Source: Pseudomonas sp. AKS31
GTDB lineage: Bacteria > Pseudomonadota > Gammaproteobacteria > Pseudomonadales > Pseudomonadaceae
Assembly (NCBI RefSeq): GCF_023634765.1
Contig: NZ_JAMLFX010000002.1
Span: 1,070,384 to 1,134,383 of the forward strand
Reading direction: 5' to 3'
Length of the DNA: 64,000 nucleotides
The translations under genes were made by a program, and so were the position numbers. Under the pieces are notes generated by a model. It had not been told where the DNA came from. It did not search any database and saw only the letters and a list, made by a program, of their open reading frames with translations. Below are positions 1 to 8,511 of this stretch, piece after piece (the first letter of the stretch is position 1; each line of letters starts with the position of its first letter).

Positions 1-119
1 CGTTGACCCATGTCGCGTTCACGACACATCCTCTGACACTCTCACATGCAGAAATTCCCGAGGGCTGGCAGAATCGCGCCCATTAGCGACCGATACGCCC
101 CTTGAGGCAGGAATTGACC

Positions 120-473
120 ATGCAAATGACCACCGCCCTACTGATCGTCAACCCATGCGATGACGAAGAAGACAACATGGCCATGCTCTGCTGCCACAGC
201 GACAAGGGCGACATGTTTCTGATGAGCCGCTATCCGGATGAGAATGAGCTGGAGATCACTCTGGATGGCGAGCCTTCTACGCTGGACGGGGTGAAAGTCA
301 CCCTGAGCAAGACGCTGCTGAAGATCGAGATTGGTGCGGCGGATGCCGATGCGTTGAATGGGGATGATGTGCTGGAGATCAGCTTTAACCCGGATATGGT
401 TGATCTGGATGAGGTGGTCGAGACCCTGAAGAACATCCTTGATGGAACTGGCACCTTCATTAACGAAGCTTGA
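120..473 (+). CDS. Conserved hypothetical protein
   Basis: An acidic protein of about 117 residues, rich in Asp, Glu and Leu, with no signal peptide or membrane segment. The frame is open from a TTG at 102, but the ATG at 120 is preferred because a purine-rich stretch (GGCAGGAA) lies just upstream. It stands alone: a REP pair follows and a MoxR operon begins about 290 bases later. I do not recognise the family and see no catalytic motif. High-GC codon use like the neighbours supports a real core gene. Function unknown. Confidence 0.75.
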   Translation: MQMTTALLIVNPCDDEEDNMAMLCCHSDKGDMFLMSRYPDENELEITLDGEPSTLDGVKVTLSKTLLKIEIGAADADALNGDDVLEISFNPDMVDLDEVVETLKNILDGTGTFINEA

Positions 474-491
474 TCGCGTCTGGGCTGGCCC

Positions 492-583
492 CATCGCTGG
501 CAAGCCAGCTCCCACAGTGATCGATGTGTTGCACAATTCGCATGCACAACGCTGAACCTGTGGGAGCTGGCTTGCCAGCGATG
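492..583. repeat. REP inverted pair, GTGGGAGCTGGCTTGCCAGCGATG family
   Basis: Two copies of the same about 26-base REP sequence face each other around a short spacer, so the unit can fold as a long hairpin. It lies just downstream of the gene ending at 473. The same family recurs at 19421-19511. Confidence 0.85.
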
Positions 584-763
584 AGGCCAGAACAGCCACC
601 TCAACACTCCCCCACTACAAAAACCCAACAATTCCCCCAGTCATTTCCCGCACTTTGCGCAAAATGCCGTTAGTCGCCACCCCCCGCGATGGATTAAAGT
701 AACGCCCCCAGCCCCGGCGTTATCCGAACGCCTGTGGCCACCCCTTTCCAGGAACAGTCACCG

Positions 764-1723
764 ATGGAACATCGTGAAGCGCTGCTGGCGCTGCGAACCT
801 TTCTTTCAACGCAGATTCTCGGCCAGGAAAAACTCATCGAGCGTTTGCTCATCGCCCTGCTCGCCGACGGCCACATGCTGGTCGAGGGCGCTCCGGGTCT
901 GGCCAAGACCAAAGCGATCAAAGAACTCGCCGAGGGCATCGAAGCCCAGTTCCATCGCATTCAGTTCACCCCGGACCTGCTGCCAGCCGACATCACCGGC
1001 ACCGAGATCTATCGCCCGGAAACCGGCAGTTTCGTGTTCCAGCAAGGGCCGATCTTCCACAACCTGGTGCTGGCGGACGAAATCAACCGTGCCCCGGCCA
1101 AGGTGCAATCGGCGCTGCTCGAAGCCATGGCCGAGCGTCAGGTCAGTGTTGGCCGCAGCACTTATGAGCTGTCGCCGTTGTTTCTGGTGATGGCCACGCA
1201 AAACCCGATCGAGCAGGAAGGCACTTACCCGCTGCCGGAGGCCCAGCTCGACCGCTTCCTGATGCACGTGAAAATCGGTTTCCCGGACGCCGCCGTCGAA
1301 CGCCGCATCCTCCAGCAGGCCCGTGGCGAAGCGTTGAACGGTGAAACCAAACCCGAACGCCGGGTCAGCCAGCAGGCAATCTTCGCCGCACGCAAGGAAA
1401 TCCTCGGCCTGTACATGGCCGACGCCGTGGAGGAATACCTGGTGCAACTGGTCATGGCCACGCGCAACCCGGCCAAGTTCGACCCGGAAATGGCCGAGTG
1501 GATCGCCTATGGTGCCAGCCCGCGCGGCTCGATCGCCCTCGACCGCTGTGCACGCGCCCACGCCTGGCTGGCCGGCCGCGACTTCGTCAGCCCGGAAGAC
1601 ATCCAGGCCGTGCTATTCGATGTGTTGCGTCACCGCATCATTTTGTCGTTTGAAGCCGAAGCCGCCGGCATCGATCAGGATCGGGTGGTGCAGCGGATTC
1701 TCGACGTCGTAGCCGTCGCTTGA
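764..1723 (+). CDS. MoxR-family AAA+ ATPase
   Basis: A MoxR-type AAA+ ATPase of 319 residues. Walker A (GAPGLAKT) is at residues 42-49 and Walker B (LVLADEI) at 101-107, followed by sensor 1 (MATQNP). MoxR proteins act as chaperone-like ATPases for VWA-domain partners, and here the gene heads an operon with two VWA proteins, which fits. A GTG at 734 would add ten residues, but the ATG at 764, about ten bases after a CAGGAACAG sequence, is the better start. The next gene begins within a few bases of its stop. Envelope stress or aerotolerance roles of such operons are family knowledge, not visible here. Confidence 0.93.
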   Translation: MEHREALLALRTFLSTQILGQEKLIERLLIALLADGHMLVEGAPGLAKTKAIKELAEGIEAQFHRIQFTPDLLPADITGTEIYRPETGSFVFQQGPIFHNLVLADEINRAPAKVQSALLEAMAERQVSVGRSTYELSPLFLVMATQNPIEQEGTYPLPEAQLDRFLMHVKIGFPDAAVERRILQQARGEALNGETKPERRVSQQAIFAARKEILGLYMADAVEEYLVQLVMATRNPAKFDPEMAEWIAYGASPRGSIALDRCARAHAWLAGRDFVSPEDIQAVLFDVLRHRIILSFEAEAAGIDQDRVVQRILDVVAVA

Positions 1724-1728
1724 CCCCC

Positions 1729-2673
1729 ATGAACGCCCCCCTGCCGTCCGAACCGGGCATCCGCGTCAGCCTCGCCGAGCTGATCGAGATGCGTCACCGC
1801 GTGCGCGAGGTGCAGCTGTTTTCCACGCCGAGCCAGCGCAGCCCGCTGATCGGCCTGCATCACTCGAAATTCCGTGGCCGTGGCGTCGACTTCGATCAGG
1901 TGCGGGTCTATCAGGCTGGCGACGACGTGCGCACCATCGACTGGCGCGTCACGGCGCGCACGCAGGAGCCGCACACCAAGCTGTTCCATGAAGAACGCGA
2001 GCGGCCGATTTTCATCATGGTCGAGCAAAGCACACGGCTGTTTTTCGGCTCGGGGCTGATGTTCAAATCGGTACTGGCAGCGCAAGTAGCGGCGCTGATC
2101 GGCTGGGCTGCGCTCGGGCATAACGACCGGGTTGGCGGACTGGTATTCGGCGACAACGAGCACTACGAAATCAAGCCACGGCGCAGCAAACAAAGCCTGC
2201 TGCAATTGCTCAATCGTCTGGTCAAGGTCAATCAGTCGCTGCACAGCGAGCGTGAACCGGATCGCGATGCGTTTGGCGTGGCGCTGCGCCGCGCCCGTGA
2301 AGTGCTGCGTCCTGGCAGTCTGGTGATTGTGATTTGCGATGAACGCGCGCTGTCCGACAGCGCCGAACAGCAACTGAGCCTGCTCTCGCGCCATTGCGAT
2401 TTGCTGATGCTGCCGCTGTCCGATCCACTCGATCACGCCCTCCCCGCCGCTGGCCTGCTCAGGTTCGCCGAGCGTGGCGCGCAGCTTGAACTCGACACCC
2501 TCAACTTCGACCTGCGCCAGACCTACCGCGCCCAGGCCGAAGCACGCATCGCTCGCTGGGAATTGCTCGCGCAAAAGCTGCGGGTACTGCTGATGCCGCT
2601 GAGCACGCAGAGTGAAATGGTCGAGCAGATGCGCGAATTCCTCAATCCGCAGCGTCCGGGGAAAGGTCGATGA
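1729..2673 (+). CDS. DUF58 domain protein
   Basis: A 314-residue DUF58 protein; the family usually sits next to moxR and VWA genes and has a degenerate VWA-like fold. The typical block with GRGVDFDQVRVYQAGDDVR and then DWRVTART is at about residues 52-80. The ATG at 1729 is taken as start; a TTG at 1720 overlaps the preceding stop and is a less likely alternative. The gene overlaps the next one by ATGA (2670-2673). It is probably a cytoplasmic or membrane-associated partner of the Bat complex. Confidence 0.92.
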   Translation: MNAPLPSEPGIRVSLAELIEMRHRVREVQLFSTPSQRSPLIGLHHSKFRGRGVDFDQVRVYQAGDDVRTIDWRVTARTQEPHTKLFHEERERPIFIMVEQSTRLFFGSGLMFKSVLAAQVAALIGWAALGHNDRVGGLVFGDNEHYEIKPRRSKQSLLQLLNRLVKVNQSLHSEREPDRDAFGVALRRAREVLRPGSLVIVICDERALSDSAEQQLSLLSRHCDLLMLPLSDPLDHALPAAGLLRFAERGAQLELDTLNFDLRQTYRAQAEARIARWELLAQKLRVLLMPLSTQSEMVEQMREFLNPQRPGKGR

Positions 2674-3167
2674 ACGGCCTCGAACAACTGCAACCACTGA
2701 TCTCGCCGCCACCGATTGCCTTCTGGCCACCGGCGCCGGGTTGGTGGCTGCTGCTTCTATTGTTGCCGCTGCTGGGTTTCGCCGTGTGGAAGCTGCGGCG
2801 TTTCATTCCGATGAAGAAACGCCCGATCGTGCGCGCCGAACAACCGCTGGACCCCGTGCGTATCGCCGCGCTCGCCGAACTGGCGCAGATGCCCAAACCC
2901 TACGACGGCGCCCCGGCCGGTGCCTGGCTGCAACAACTCAACGGCCTGCTCAAACGGCTGTGCCGCAACCACTACCCCTACAGCCAGAGCCACACTCTCA
3001 ACGGGCGTAAATGGCTGGCCTTTCTCGACAACCGTTGCCCGGCGGCCGGCCTGACGCGATGGATGGTACTGGTTGAAGGCGCGTACAAACCGGAATGCAA
3101 ACTCGACGACAAAGCCATCGCTGGCCTGACCCAAGCGGTCGACACGTGGATTCGCAAACATGTTTGA
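2670..3167 (+). CDS. DUF4381 domain protein (Bat operon membrane protein)
   Basis: A 165-residue protein with one hydrophobic segment at about residues 25-45 (WWLLLLLLPLLGF) and a basic cytoplasmic part. Size, position between the DUF58 and VWA genes and the single N-terminal membrane helix match DUF4381. It starts in an ATGA overlap with the upstream gene and overlaps the next start by eight bases, so it is translationally coupled. Presumably a membrane anchor or scaffold of the complex. Confidence 0.85.
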   Translation: MNGLEQLQPLISPPPIAFWPPAPGWWLLLLLLPLLGFAVWKLRRFIPMKKRPIVRAEQPLDPVRIAALAELAQMPKPYDGAPAGAWLQQLNGLLKRLCRNHYPYSQSHTLNGRKWLAFLDNRCPAAGLTRWMVLVEGAYKPECKLDDKAIAGLTQAVDTWIRKHV

Positions 3168-4239
3168 GTTCGCCTGGGCGTGGATCTTTGTGCTGTTGCC
3201 GCTGCCGTGGCTGATGCGTCTGGTGCTGCCGGTGGCCGACAGTGGCGAGCCCGCCCTGAAAGTCAGCTTCCTCGCCGATCTGGAAGGCCTCGCCCGCCGT
3301 CGCGCCCGCGCCAATCTGCCGGCGTGGCGTCAGCAAGCGCCGTTCATGCTGTTGTGGCTGTTGCTGCTGACCGCCGCCGCCCGCCCGCAATGGCTCGGCG
3401 AACCGCTGCCGATTGCTGCCAGCGGGCGTGATCTGCTGGTGGCGGTGGACGTGTCCGGTTCGATGGACTTCCCCGATATGCAATGGCAGGACGAAGAAGT
3501 CAGTCGTCTGTCGCTGGTTCAGCATTTGCTCGGCGACTTCCTCGAAAGCCGTGATGGTGACCGGGTCGGCCTGATCCTGTTCGGCAGTCAGGCGTATCTG
3601 CAAGCGCCACTGACCTTTGATCGCCACACCGTACGCGTCTGGCTCGACGAGGCGCGGATCGGCATTGCCGGCAAGAACACTGCGATCGGCGACGCGATCG
3701 GTCTGGCGCTTAAACGCCTGCGCCTGCGTCCGGCGCAAAGTCGTGTGCTGATTCTGGTGACTGACGGCGCCAACAATGGCGGCGAAATCAATCCGCTGAC
3801 GGCGGCAAAACTCGCTGCGAGCGAAGGCGTAAAAATCTACCCGATCGGCATCGGCGCCAATCCCGAGGACAGCGGTTCGACCGGTCTGCTTGGGGTCAAC
3901 CCGAGTCTGGATCTCGACGAACCGGCGCTCAAAGCCATCGCCGAGGTCACCGGCGGCCAGTATTTCCGAGCCCACGATGGCAAGGAACTGCAAGCCATCA
4001 AGGACACCCTCGATCAACTCGAACCGGTGACCCAACAACCGACCCAGGCCCGTCCGGCGCAAGCCTTGTATCACTGGCCTTTGGCGCTGGCGCTGTGGTT
4101 GAGCCTGTTGCTGGTCGCCCGTGAATTGTGGCCGGACAACCCGCTGCAACGGCTGTTCAGCAAGGAGCTGTATCTGCAAAGTCCGCTACCTGACTGGCGC
4201 GAGCGTCTCAAGCGCCTGCGTCTGCGGAGGCGCCGATGA
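3160..4239 (+). CDS. VWA domain membrane protein (BatA-like)
   Basis: A 359-residue BatA-type protein. Two N-terminal hydrophobic segments (about 3-24 and 60-75) precede a von Willebrand A domain with an intact MIDAS, DVSGS at residues 97-101, and a later TDGANNGG loop. A C-terminal membrane helix (about residues 305-323) and a basic tail close the protein. The VWA domain should face the periplasm. Overlaps its neighbours on both sides (start inside the previous gene, ATGA into the next at 4236). Confidence 0.92.
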   Translation: MFEFAWAWIFVLLPLPWLMRLVLPVADSGEPALKVSFLADLEGLARRRARANLPAWRQQAPFMLLWLLLLTAAARPQWLGEPLPIAASGRDLLVAVDVSGSMDFPDMQWQDEEVSRLSLVQHLLGDFLESRDGDRVGLILFGSQAYLQAPLTFDRHTVRVWLDEARIGIAGKNTAIGDAIGLALKRLRLRPAQSRVLILVTDGANNGGEINPLTAAKLAASEGVKIYPIGIGANPEDSGSTGLLGVNPSLDLDEPALKAIAEVTGGQYFRAHDGKELQAIKDTLDQLEPVTQQPTQARPAQALYHWPLALALWLSLLLVARELWPDNPLQRLFSKELYLQSPLPDWRERLKRLRLRRRR

Positions 4240-5975
4240 TCGCGCTCTGGCCGCACTGGTTCCGTCCGTGGTGGTTGCTGTTGCTGCCGCTGCTCGGCTG
4301 GCTGATCTGGCAACTCTGGCACCGGCAGAAGCGTGCCGGGCGCTGGCAGATGATTCTGCCGCCGGCGTTTCATGCCACCCTGCTCAGCGGCGGTAGCGGT
4401 CGCGACAGCAAACTGCCGTGGGTTGCCCTTGGCGTGGCCTGGCTGCTGACGGTTCTGGCGTTGCTCGGGCCTAGCTGGGAACGGGTCGAACAGACCAGCC
4501 AGAAGCCCGCCGATCCGTTGGTGGTGGTACTGGAACTGACCCCGGAAATGCTCGCCACCGACTCGCCGCCGACGCGACTGGAACAGGCGCGGCGCAAGCT
4601 CTTCGACCTGTTGCAGGCGCGCAGCGATGCGCAGACCGCGATCGTCGTATACGCCGGCAGCGCGCACACGCTGGTGCCGCTCTCCGATGACTTGGCGACC
4701 AGTCGCAATTTGCTCGATGCGCTTAAACCGTCGCTGATGCCCGAAAGCGGCCATCGCGCCGATCTGGCCGTCGACAAAGCACTTGCCCTGCTGAAACAAG
4801 GCGCGCTCGGTCAGGGGCGAATTCTGCTGATCGGCTCGTCACTTAATGAAGAAGAACGTCAAGGCATTCGCCGCGCCCTCAGCGGACAGTCGACACAACT
4901 GCTGATGCTCGGCGTCGGCACCGCCGAAGGTGCGCCAATTGCCCAGGAGGACGGCAGTTTCCTCAAGGACGAACAAGGCGCGATCCGCGTGCCGCAACTC
5001 GACAGTCCGGGCCTGAGCGCATTCCTCAACAGTGTTGGCGGCGAATACCATCCTGCCCGCCTCGACGAAGCGGATCTTGGCGCGCTCGGCCTGCTCAACG
5101 GCCCGCGCAGCTTGCGCGACGACGGCCAGACCGTGCGCCTGGATACCTGGGCCGATCAGGGTTACTGGCTGCTGTTGCCGCTATTGCTGCTCGCCGCTTG
5201 CGCCGGGCGCCGTGGCTGGCTGTTCTGCCTGCCGCTGCTGTTTTGCTTGCCGCAGCCCAGCTACGCTTTTGACTTCGAAGACCTGTGGCTGCGTCCCGAC
5301 CAACAGGGCCTGCATTTGCTCAAGCAAAAGCGCCCGATCGAAGCCGCGCAGCATTTTGACGATCATCAGTGGCAAGGGGTGGCGTTGTACGAGGCCGGCG
5401 ACTACAGTGGCGCCGCCCAGCGCTTCGCCGAAGGCAGCGATGCTCGCGCCCACTACAATCGTGGCAACGCCCTGGCAAAAAGCGGTGAGCTGGAAGCGGC
5501 GATCGACGCCTATGAACAGGCCCTGGAGCTGCAACCGGATTTGCGTCCGGCGCAGACCAACAAGGCGCTGGTGGAAAACCTGCTCAAGCAGAAAAACACA
5601 CCGCCGCCCGCCGAGCCGGACACCAAACCGAGTGAACAGCAAAGTCTTCCGGGCGACGAACCACCGCCAGCGACCGCACCGCCACCGGCGGTAAAAAGTG
5701 AAACCCAGAGCGAGGCGCAACCGAGCGAATCGGCCAGCGAACCGCCACCGACCACGCCGCCGCAGCCAGGCCCCAACGAAGTACCGGGCAGCGACGAAGA
5801 AGAACAAACGGACACCGTGCCGACGCTGCGCCCGAGTGAAGACAACCTCGAAGGCGAGCAACGTCAGGCACTGGAACAATGGCTGGGCAAGATCCCCGAC
5901 GACCCCGGCGAATTGCTCCGACGCAAATTCTGGTACGAACAGCAACAACATCAGGATCAGGAAAACACTCGATGA
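4236..5975 (+). CDS. VWA-TPR fusion protein (BatB/BatC-like), degenerate MIDAS
   Basis: A 579-residue protein with membrane segments near residues 10-27 and 62-78, a VWA-like domain (about 93-280), further hydrophobic stretches at about 307-350, TPR repeats at about 375-455 (RAHYNRGNALAKSGELEAAI is one), and a long Pro/Glu/Ser-rich tail. It therefore fuses BatB- and BatC-type modules. The metal site expected after strand 1 reads LELTPEM (residues 99-105) in place of DxSxS, so the MIDAS is probably non-functional. Coupled by ATGA overlaps to BatA-like and BatD-like genes. Confidence 0.9.
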   Translation: MIALWPHWFRPWWLLLLPLLGWLIWQLWHRQKRAGRWQMILPPAFHATLLSGGSGRDSKLPWVALGVAWLLTVLALLGPSWERVEQTSQKPADPLVVVLELTPEMLATDSPPTRLEQARRKLFDLLQARSDAQTAIVVYAGSAHTLVPLSDDLATSRNLLDALKPSLMPESGHRADLAVDKALALLKQGALGQGRILLIGSSLNEEERQGIRRALSGQSTQLLMLGVGTAEGAPIAQEDGSFLKDEQGAIRVPQLDSPGLSAFLNSVGGEYHPARLDEADLGALGLLNGPRSLRDDGQTVRLDTWADQGYWLLLPLLLLAACAGRRGWLFCLPLLFCLPQPSYAFDFEDLWLRPDQQGLHLLKQKRPIEAAQHFDDHQWQGVALYEAGDYSGAAQRFAEGSDARAHYNRGNALAKSGELEAAIDAYEQALELQPDLRPAQTNKALVENLLKQKNTPPPAEPDTKPSEQQSLPGDEPPPATAPPPAVKSETQSEAQPSESASEPPPTTPPQPGPNEVPGSDEEEQTDTVPTLRPSEDNLEGEQRQALEQWLGKIPDDPGELLRRKFWYEQQQHQDQENTR

Positions 5976-7609
5976 CCCGCTTCACCGCTCTCTTGCTGCC
6001 CCTGCTGCTCTGCACGGCCACCGCCCACGCGGCCGAGCTCACAGCCAGTGTGGATCGCAGTCGCCTGAACTCCGGCGAGACGGTCGAACTCACCCTCGAA
6101 ACCAGCGACGTCACCCAGTTCGGCAAGCCCGATCTGACCGCGCTGGAAACGTTGTTCGAAGTGCGCGGTACGCGCCAAGTCAACCAGCTCAACACCCTCA
6201 ACGGTGACAACCGCGCGACCACGCGCTGGATCATCACTCTGCTGCCGAAAGAGAACGGCAGCGTGGTGATCCCGCCGCTGCAACTGGGCGACGCGCAGAG
6301 CCAGCCGATCACCGTGCAAGTGGTCGAAAGCGATACCCGCGAGAATAAGAACAGCCTTGATCCGGTGTTCATCGAAGCCAGCCTCGATCAGTCCAGCGTC
6401 TATGTGCAGGCGCAGGCGATCCTGACCCTGCGCATCTACCATTCGGTGTCGCTGTACGACGACAGCAGCCTGACGCCGCTGCAAATCGCCGACGCGCGCA
6501 TCGAGCAACTGGGCGACACGCGCACCTATGAAAAAGACCTCAACGGTGTGCGCCATGGCGTGATCGAAATGCGCTATGCGATCTACCCGCAACACAGCGG
6601 TTTGCTGACCATCGCGCCGCAGACCTTCAGCGCCACACTGGTCGACACGCAGCCGTCTCAGGACACCAATGCACAGGGGCCGAAGCCGGGCAAACTCATG
6701 CGCGTCAGTTCTTCTCAAATCCCCCTGACCGTCAAACCCAAACCGCTGACCTACCCGGTCGACGCGCCATGGCTGCCCGCGCGCAGCCTGAGCCTCAGCG
6801 AAAGCTGGAACCCGGAACCGGAACACACTCAGGTTGGCGATTCCCTGACCCGCAGCCTGACATTGAAAGTCGAAGGCCTGGCCGCCTCGCAATTGCCGGC
6901 GCTGCCCGCCACCGACGTCAACGGCCTGCGCCGCTACCCCGACCAACCGGTGCTGAGCAACCAGAGCACTGACCGCGGCATTGTCGGCAGTCGCGAAGAG
7001 CGCGAAGCCCTGGTGCCGAGCCGCAGCGGCGCCATCGACTTGCCGACGGTGGACGTGGTCTGGTGGAACACCTTCGAAGATCACCTTGAACACAGCAGCC
7101 TGCCCGCACGCACCCTGCAAGTGGCCAACAACCCGAGCCTGCAAGTCGACACCCCGGCCGGCAACCTGCAAGTGAGCGCCGTCGATAACGATGTGTTGTG
7201 GTGGTGGAAACTCAGCACCCTGATCCTCGCCTGCACCACCCTCCTCGGCTTCGGCCTGTGGTGGCGCGCACGCTGGCAACCAGCGGTGCATCGTGCCGCA
7301 CAAACCGGCCCGAGCCCGCGCACGTTGATGGATGACATCAAGCGGGCGAGTCAGGCGAATGATCCGCAGGCGACGCGGCAGGCACTGGATGCCTGGGCGC
7401 GGCAGCAGCCGGAAACATTGGCGGACATGGCGGCGCGGTTTGTGCCGCTGTCGGATGCGCTGGATGGGTTGAATGGTGCGCTGTACAGCGAGACGGGGCA
7501 GCACTGGCAGGGTGAGGATTTGTGGCGGGCGATCCGCACGATTCCAGCGGCGGAACGGGTGCAGGATCCGGTGAGTGATAGCGGGTTACCGCCGCTTTAT
7601 CCGAAGTAA
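5972..7609 (+). CDS. BatD family protein
   Basis: A 545-residue exported protein with a signal peptide (MTRFTALLLPLLLCTATAHA, cleaved about residue 20), Ig-like beta-rich periplasmic repeats typical of BatD, and one C-terminal membrane helix near residues 408-428 followed by a cytoplasmic tail. Start chosen at the ATGA overlap with the preceding stop (5972-5975). It closes the moxR-bat operon, and a REP pair follows. The likely role is in the periplasmic side of the Bat complex; in other bacteria these operons affect oxygen tolerance and envelope integrity. Confidence 0.9.
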   Translation: MTRFTALLLPLLLCTATAHAAELTASVDRSRLNSGETVELTLETSDVTQFGKPDLTALETLFEVRGTRQVNQLNTLNGDNRATTRWIITLLPKENGSVVIPPLQLGDAQSQPITVQVVESDTRENKNSLDPVFIEASLDQSSVYVQAQAILTLRIYHSVSLYDDSSLTPLQIADARIEQLGDTRTYEKDLNGVRHGVIEMRYAIYPQHSGLLTIAPQTFSATLVDTQPSQDTNAQGPKPGKLMRVSSSQIPLTVKPKPLTYPVDAPWLPARSLSLSESWNPEPEHTQVGDSLTRSLTLKVEGLAASQLPALPATDVNGLRRYPDQPVLSNQSTDRGIVGSREEREALVPSRSGAIDLPTVDVVWWNTFEDHLEHSSLPARTLQVANNPSLQVDTPAGNLQVSAVDNDVLWWWKLSTLILACTTLLGFGLWWRARWQPAVHRAAQTGPSPRTLMDDIKRASQANDPQATRQALDAWARQQPETLADMAARFVPLSDALDGLNGALYSETGQHWQGEDLWRAIRTIPAAERVQDPVSDSGLPPLYPK

Positions 7610-7612
7610 AAG

Positions 7613-7690
7613 CAAAAGATCGCAGCCTCCGGCAGCTCCTACAGAGGGTATGTGTAGGAGTTGCCGAAGGCTGCGATCTTTTGATTTTGC
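7613..7690. repeat. REP inverted pair, GTAGGAGCTGCCGAAGGCTGCGATCTTTTG family
   Basis: Two facing copies of the repeat, separated by about ten bases, directly after the Bat operon. This is the commonest REP family in the window (also at 14734, 16701, 31326, 33225, 40521, 52049 and 54465). The hairpin may also stabilise or end the operon transcript. Confidence 0.88.
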
Positions 7691-7787
7691 TAAAAATTAA
7701 AAAAGGCTAAAGGCAATCGGCGGCACGCAGATTGATGCGCAGGTTTAATGTTCACCAGCCATTTCCAGAGGGCAGACGATTACATCC

Positions 7788-8180
7788 TTATAAATAGTCC
7801 AACCAGTCATTTGAATTACCCGAACGTCCCTTTTCAAAAAAAGCCTGATAGCGTTCTCTGTATTTATCTAGAGAAGCAGCTGCAACATCTATGGAAATAT
7901 ATCCACGTCCTCTCTCCTCAACAGACAGAAACACTGGATCTATTTTGATCGGCGAATCGCCGACCACAACTCCCGACAATTTTGACCTGTGAAATATAAA
8001 GCTTTTCCCACCGCCGAGCGGAAGAACCAACTCTGCAACAGCAAATATTATCTCCGGCCTTGAAATCTCATAGCGTTCACCATCCTCATAGTTTTCGGAA
8101 TAGGCTTCCGGAATAAGGAATAGTTTATGACTTACAATTACCAGCCACCCTTGCAAGTCAACACCAGTGCCAATATTCAT
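7788..8180 (-). CDS. Orphan hypothetical protein, AT-rich
   Basis: A 130-residue protein, clearly lower in GC than its neighbours. The frame is open to 8216, but a strong GGGGGAG ribosome binding site six bases before the codon at 8180 makes MNIGTGVDLQG the real start. No signal peptide or membrane segment; the sequence is a mix of beta-like hydrophobic strands and charged loops, with an acidic region (EAYSENYEDGERYE). I do not recognise it. Size, base composition and isolation resemble orphan immunity genes of effector loci, but no cognate toxin is beside it, so that is only a guess. Confidence 0.7.
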   Translation of the reverse strand: MNIGTGVDLQGWLVIVSHKLFLIPEAYSENYEDGERYEISRPEIIFAVAELVLPLGGGKSFIFHRSKLSGVVVGDSPIKIDPVFLSVEERGRGYISIDVAAASLDKYRERYQAFFEKGRSGNSNDWLDYL

Positions 8181-8511
8181 TACTACTCCCCCCATCACAA
8201 TAGCGTCACGTAGCATTACCCAACGCGCTTTGTGTCGTCATTTCAAATGCATGCACAAGAACAAACCTTCAACGCGCCTTTCCGCTCTCCTCCGGGTCAA
8301 CCAGCGGTGATTCGCACGCAGCGAAAACGATATCAATATAGTGGCACGATGGTAGGCAGTGGGTGTCAGGGGGTCAATTTTTGAAATCGACGCGATCGCG
8401 CGCGCCCTCCCCGAAAAGCCCTCCCGCCGCAATAATCTGTAAACTCTCCCCTCTTTCGCCGCCCATCATTTCCTCGCGGCCATCACCTATTTAATTGTTG
8501 CGGAGTCCACC
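8181..8511. other. Intergenic stretch without recognisable gene
   Basis: About 330 bases between the orphan gene and sbcD. I see no convincing ORF, repeat or RNA. The last bases carry TTGCGGAG, the probable ribosome binding site of sbcD. Confidence 0.5.

Noticed and set aside
7748..7948. 66-codon plus-strand open frame inside the orphan gene region
   Set aside because: It lies opposite the minus-strand gene that has a strong ribosome site; no start context of its own.
8238..8432. 64-codon minus-strand open frame in the gap before sbcD
   Set aside because: No ribosome site, basic low-complexity composition and no conservation cues; treated as non-coding.
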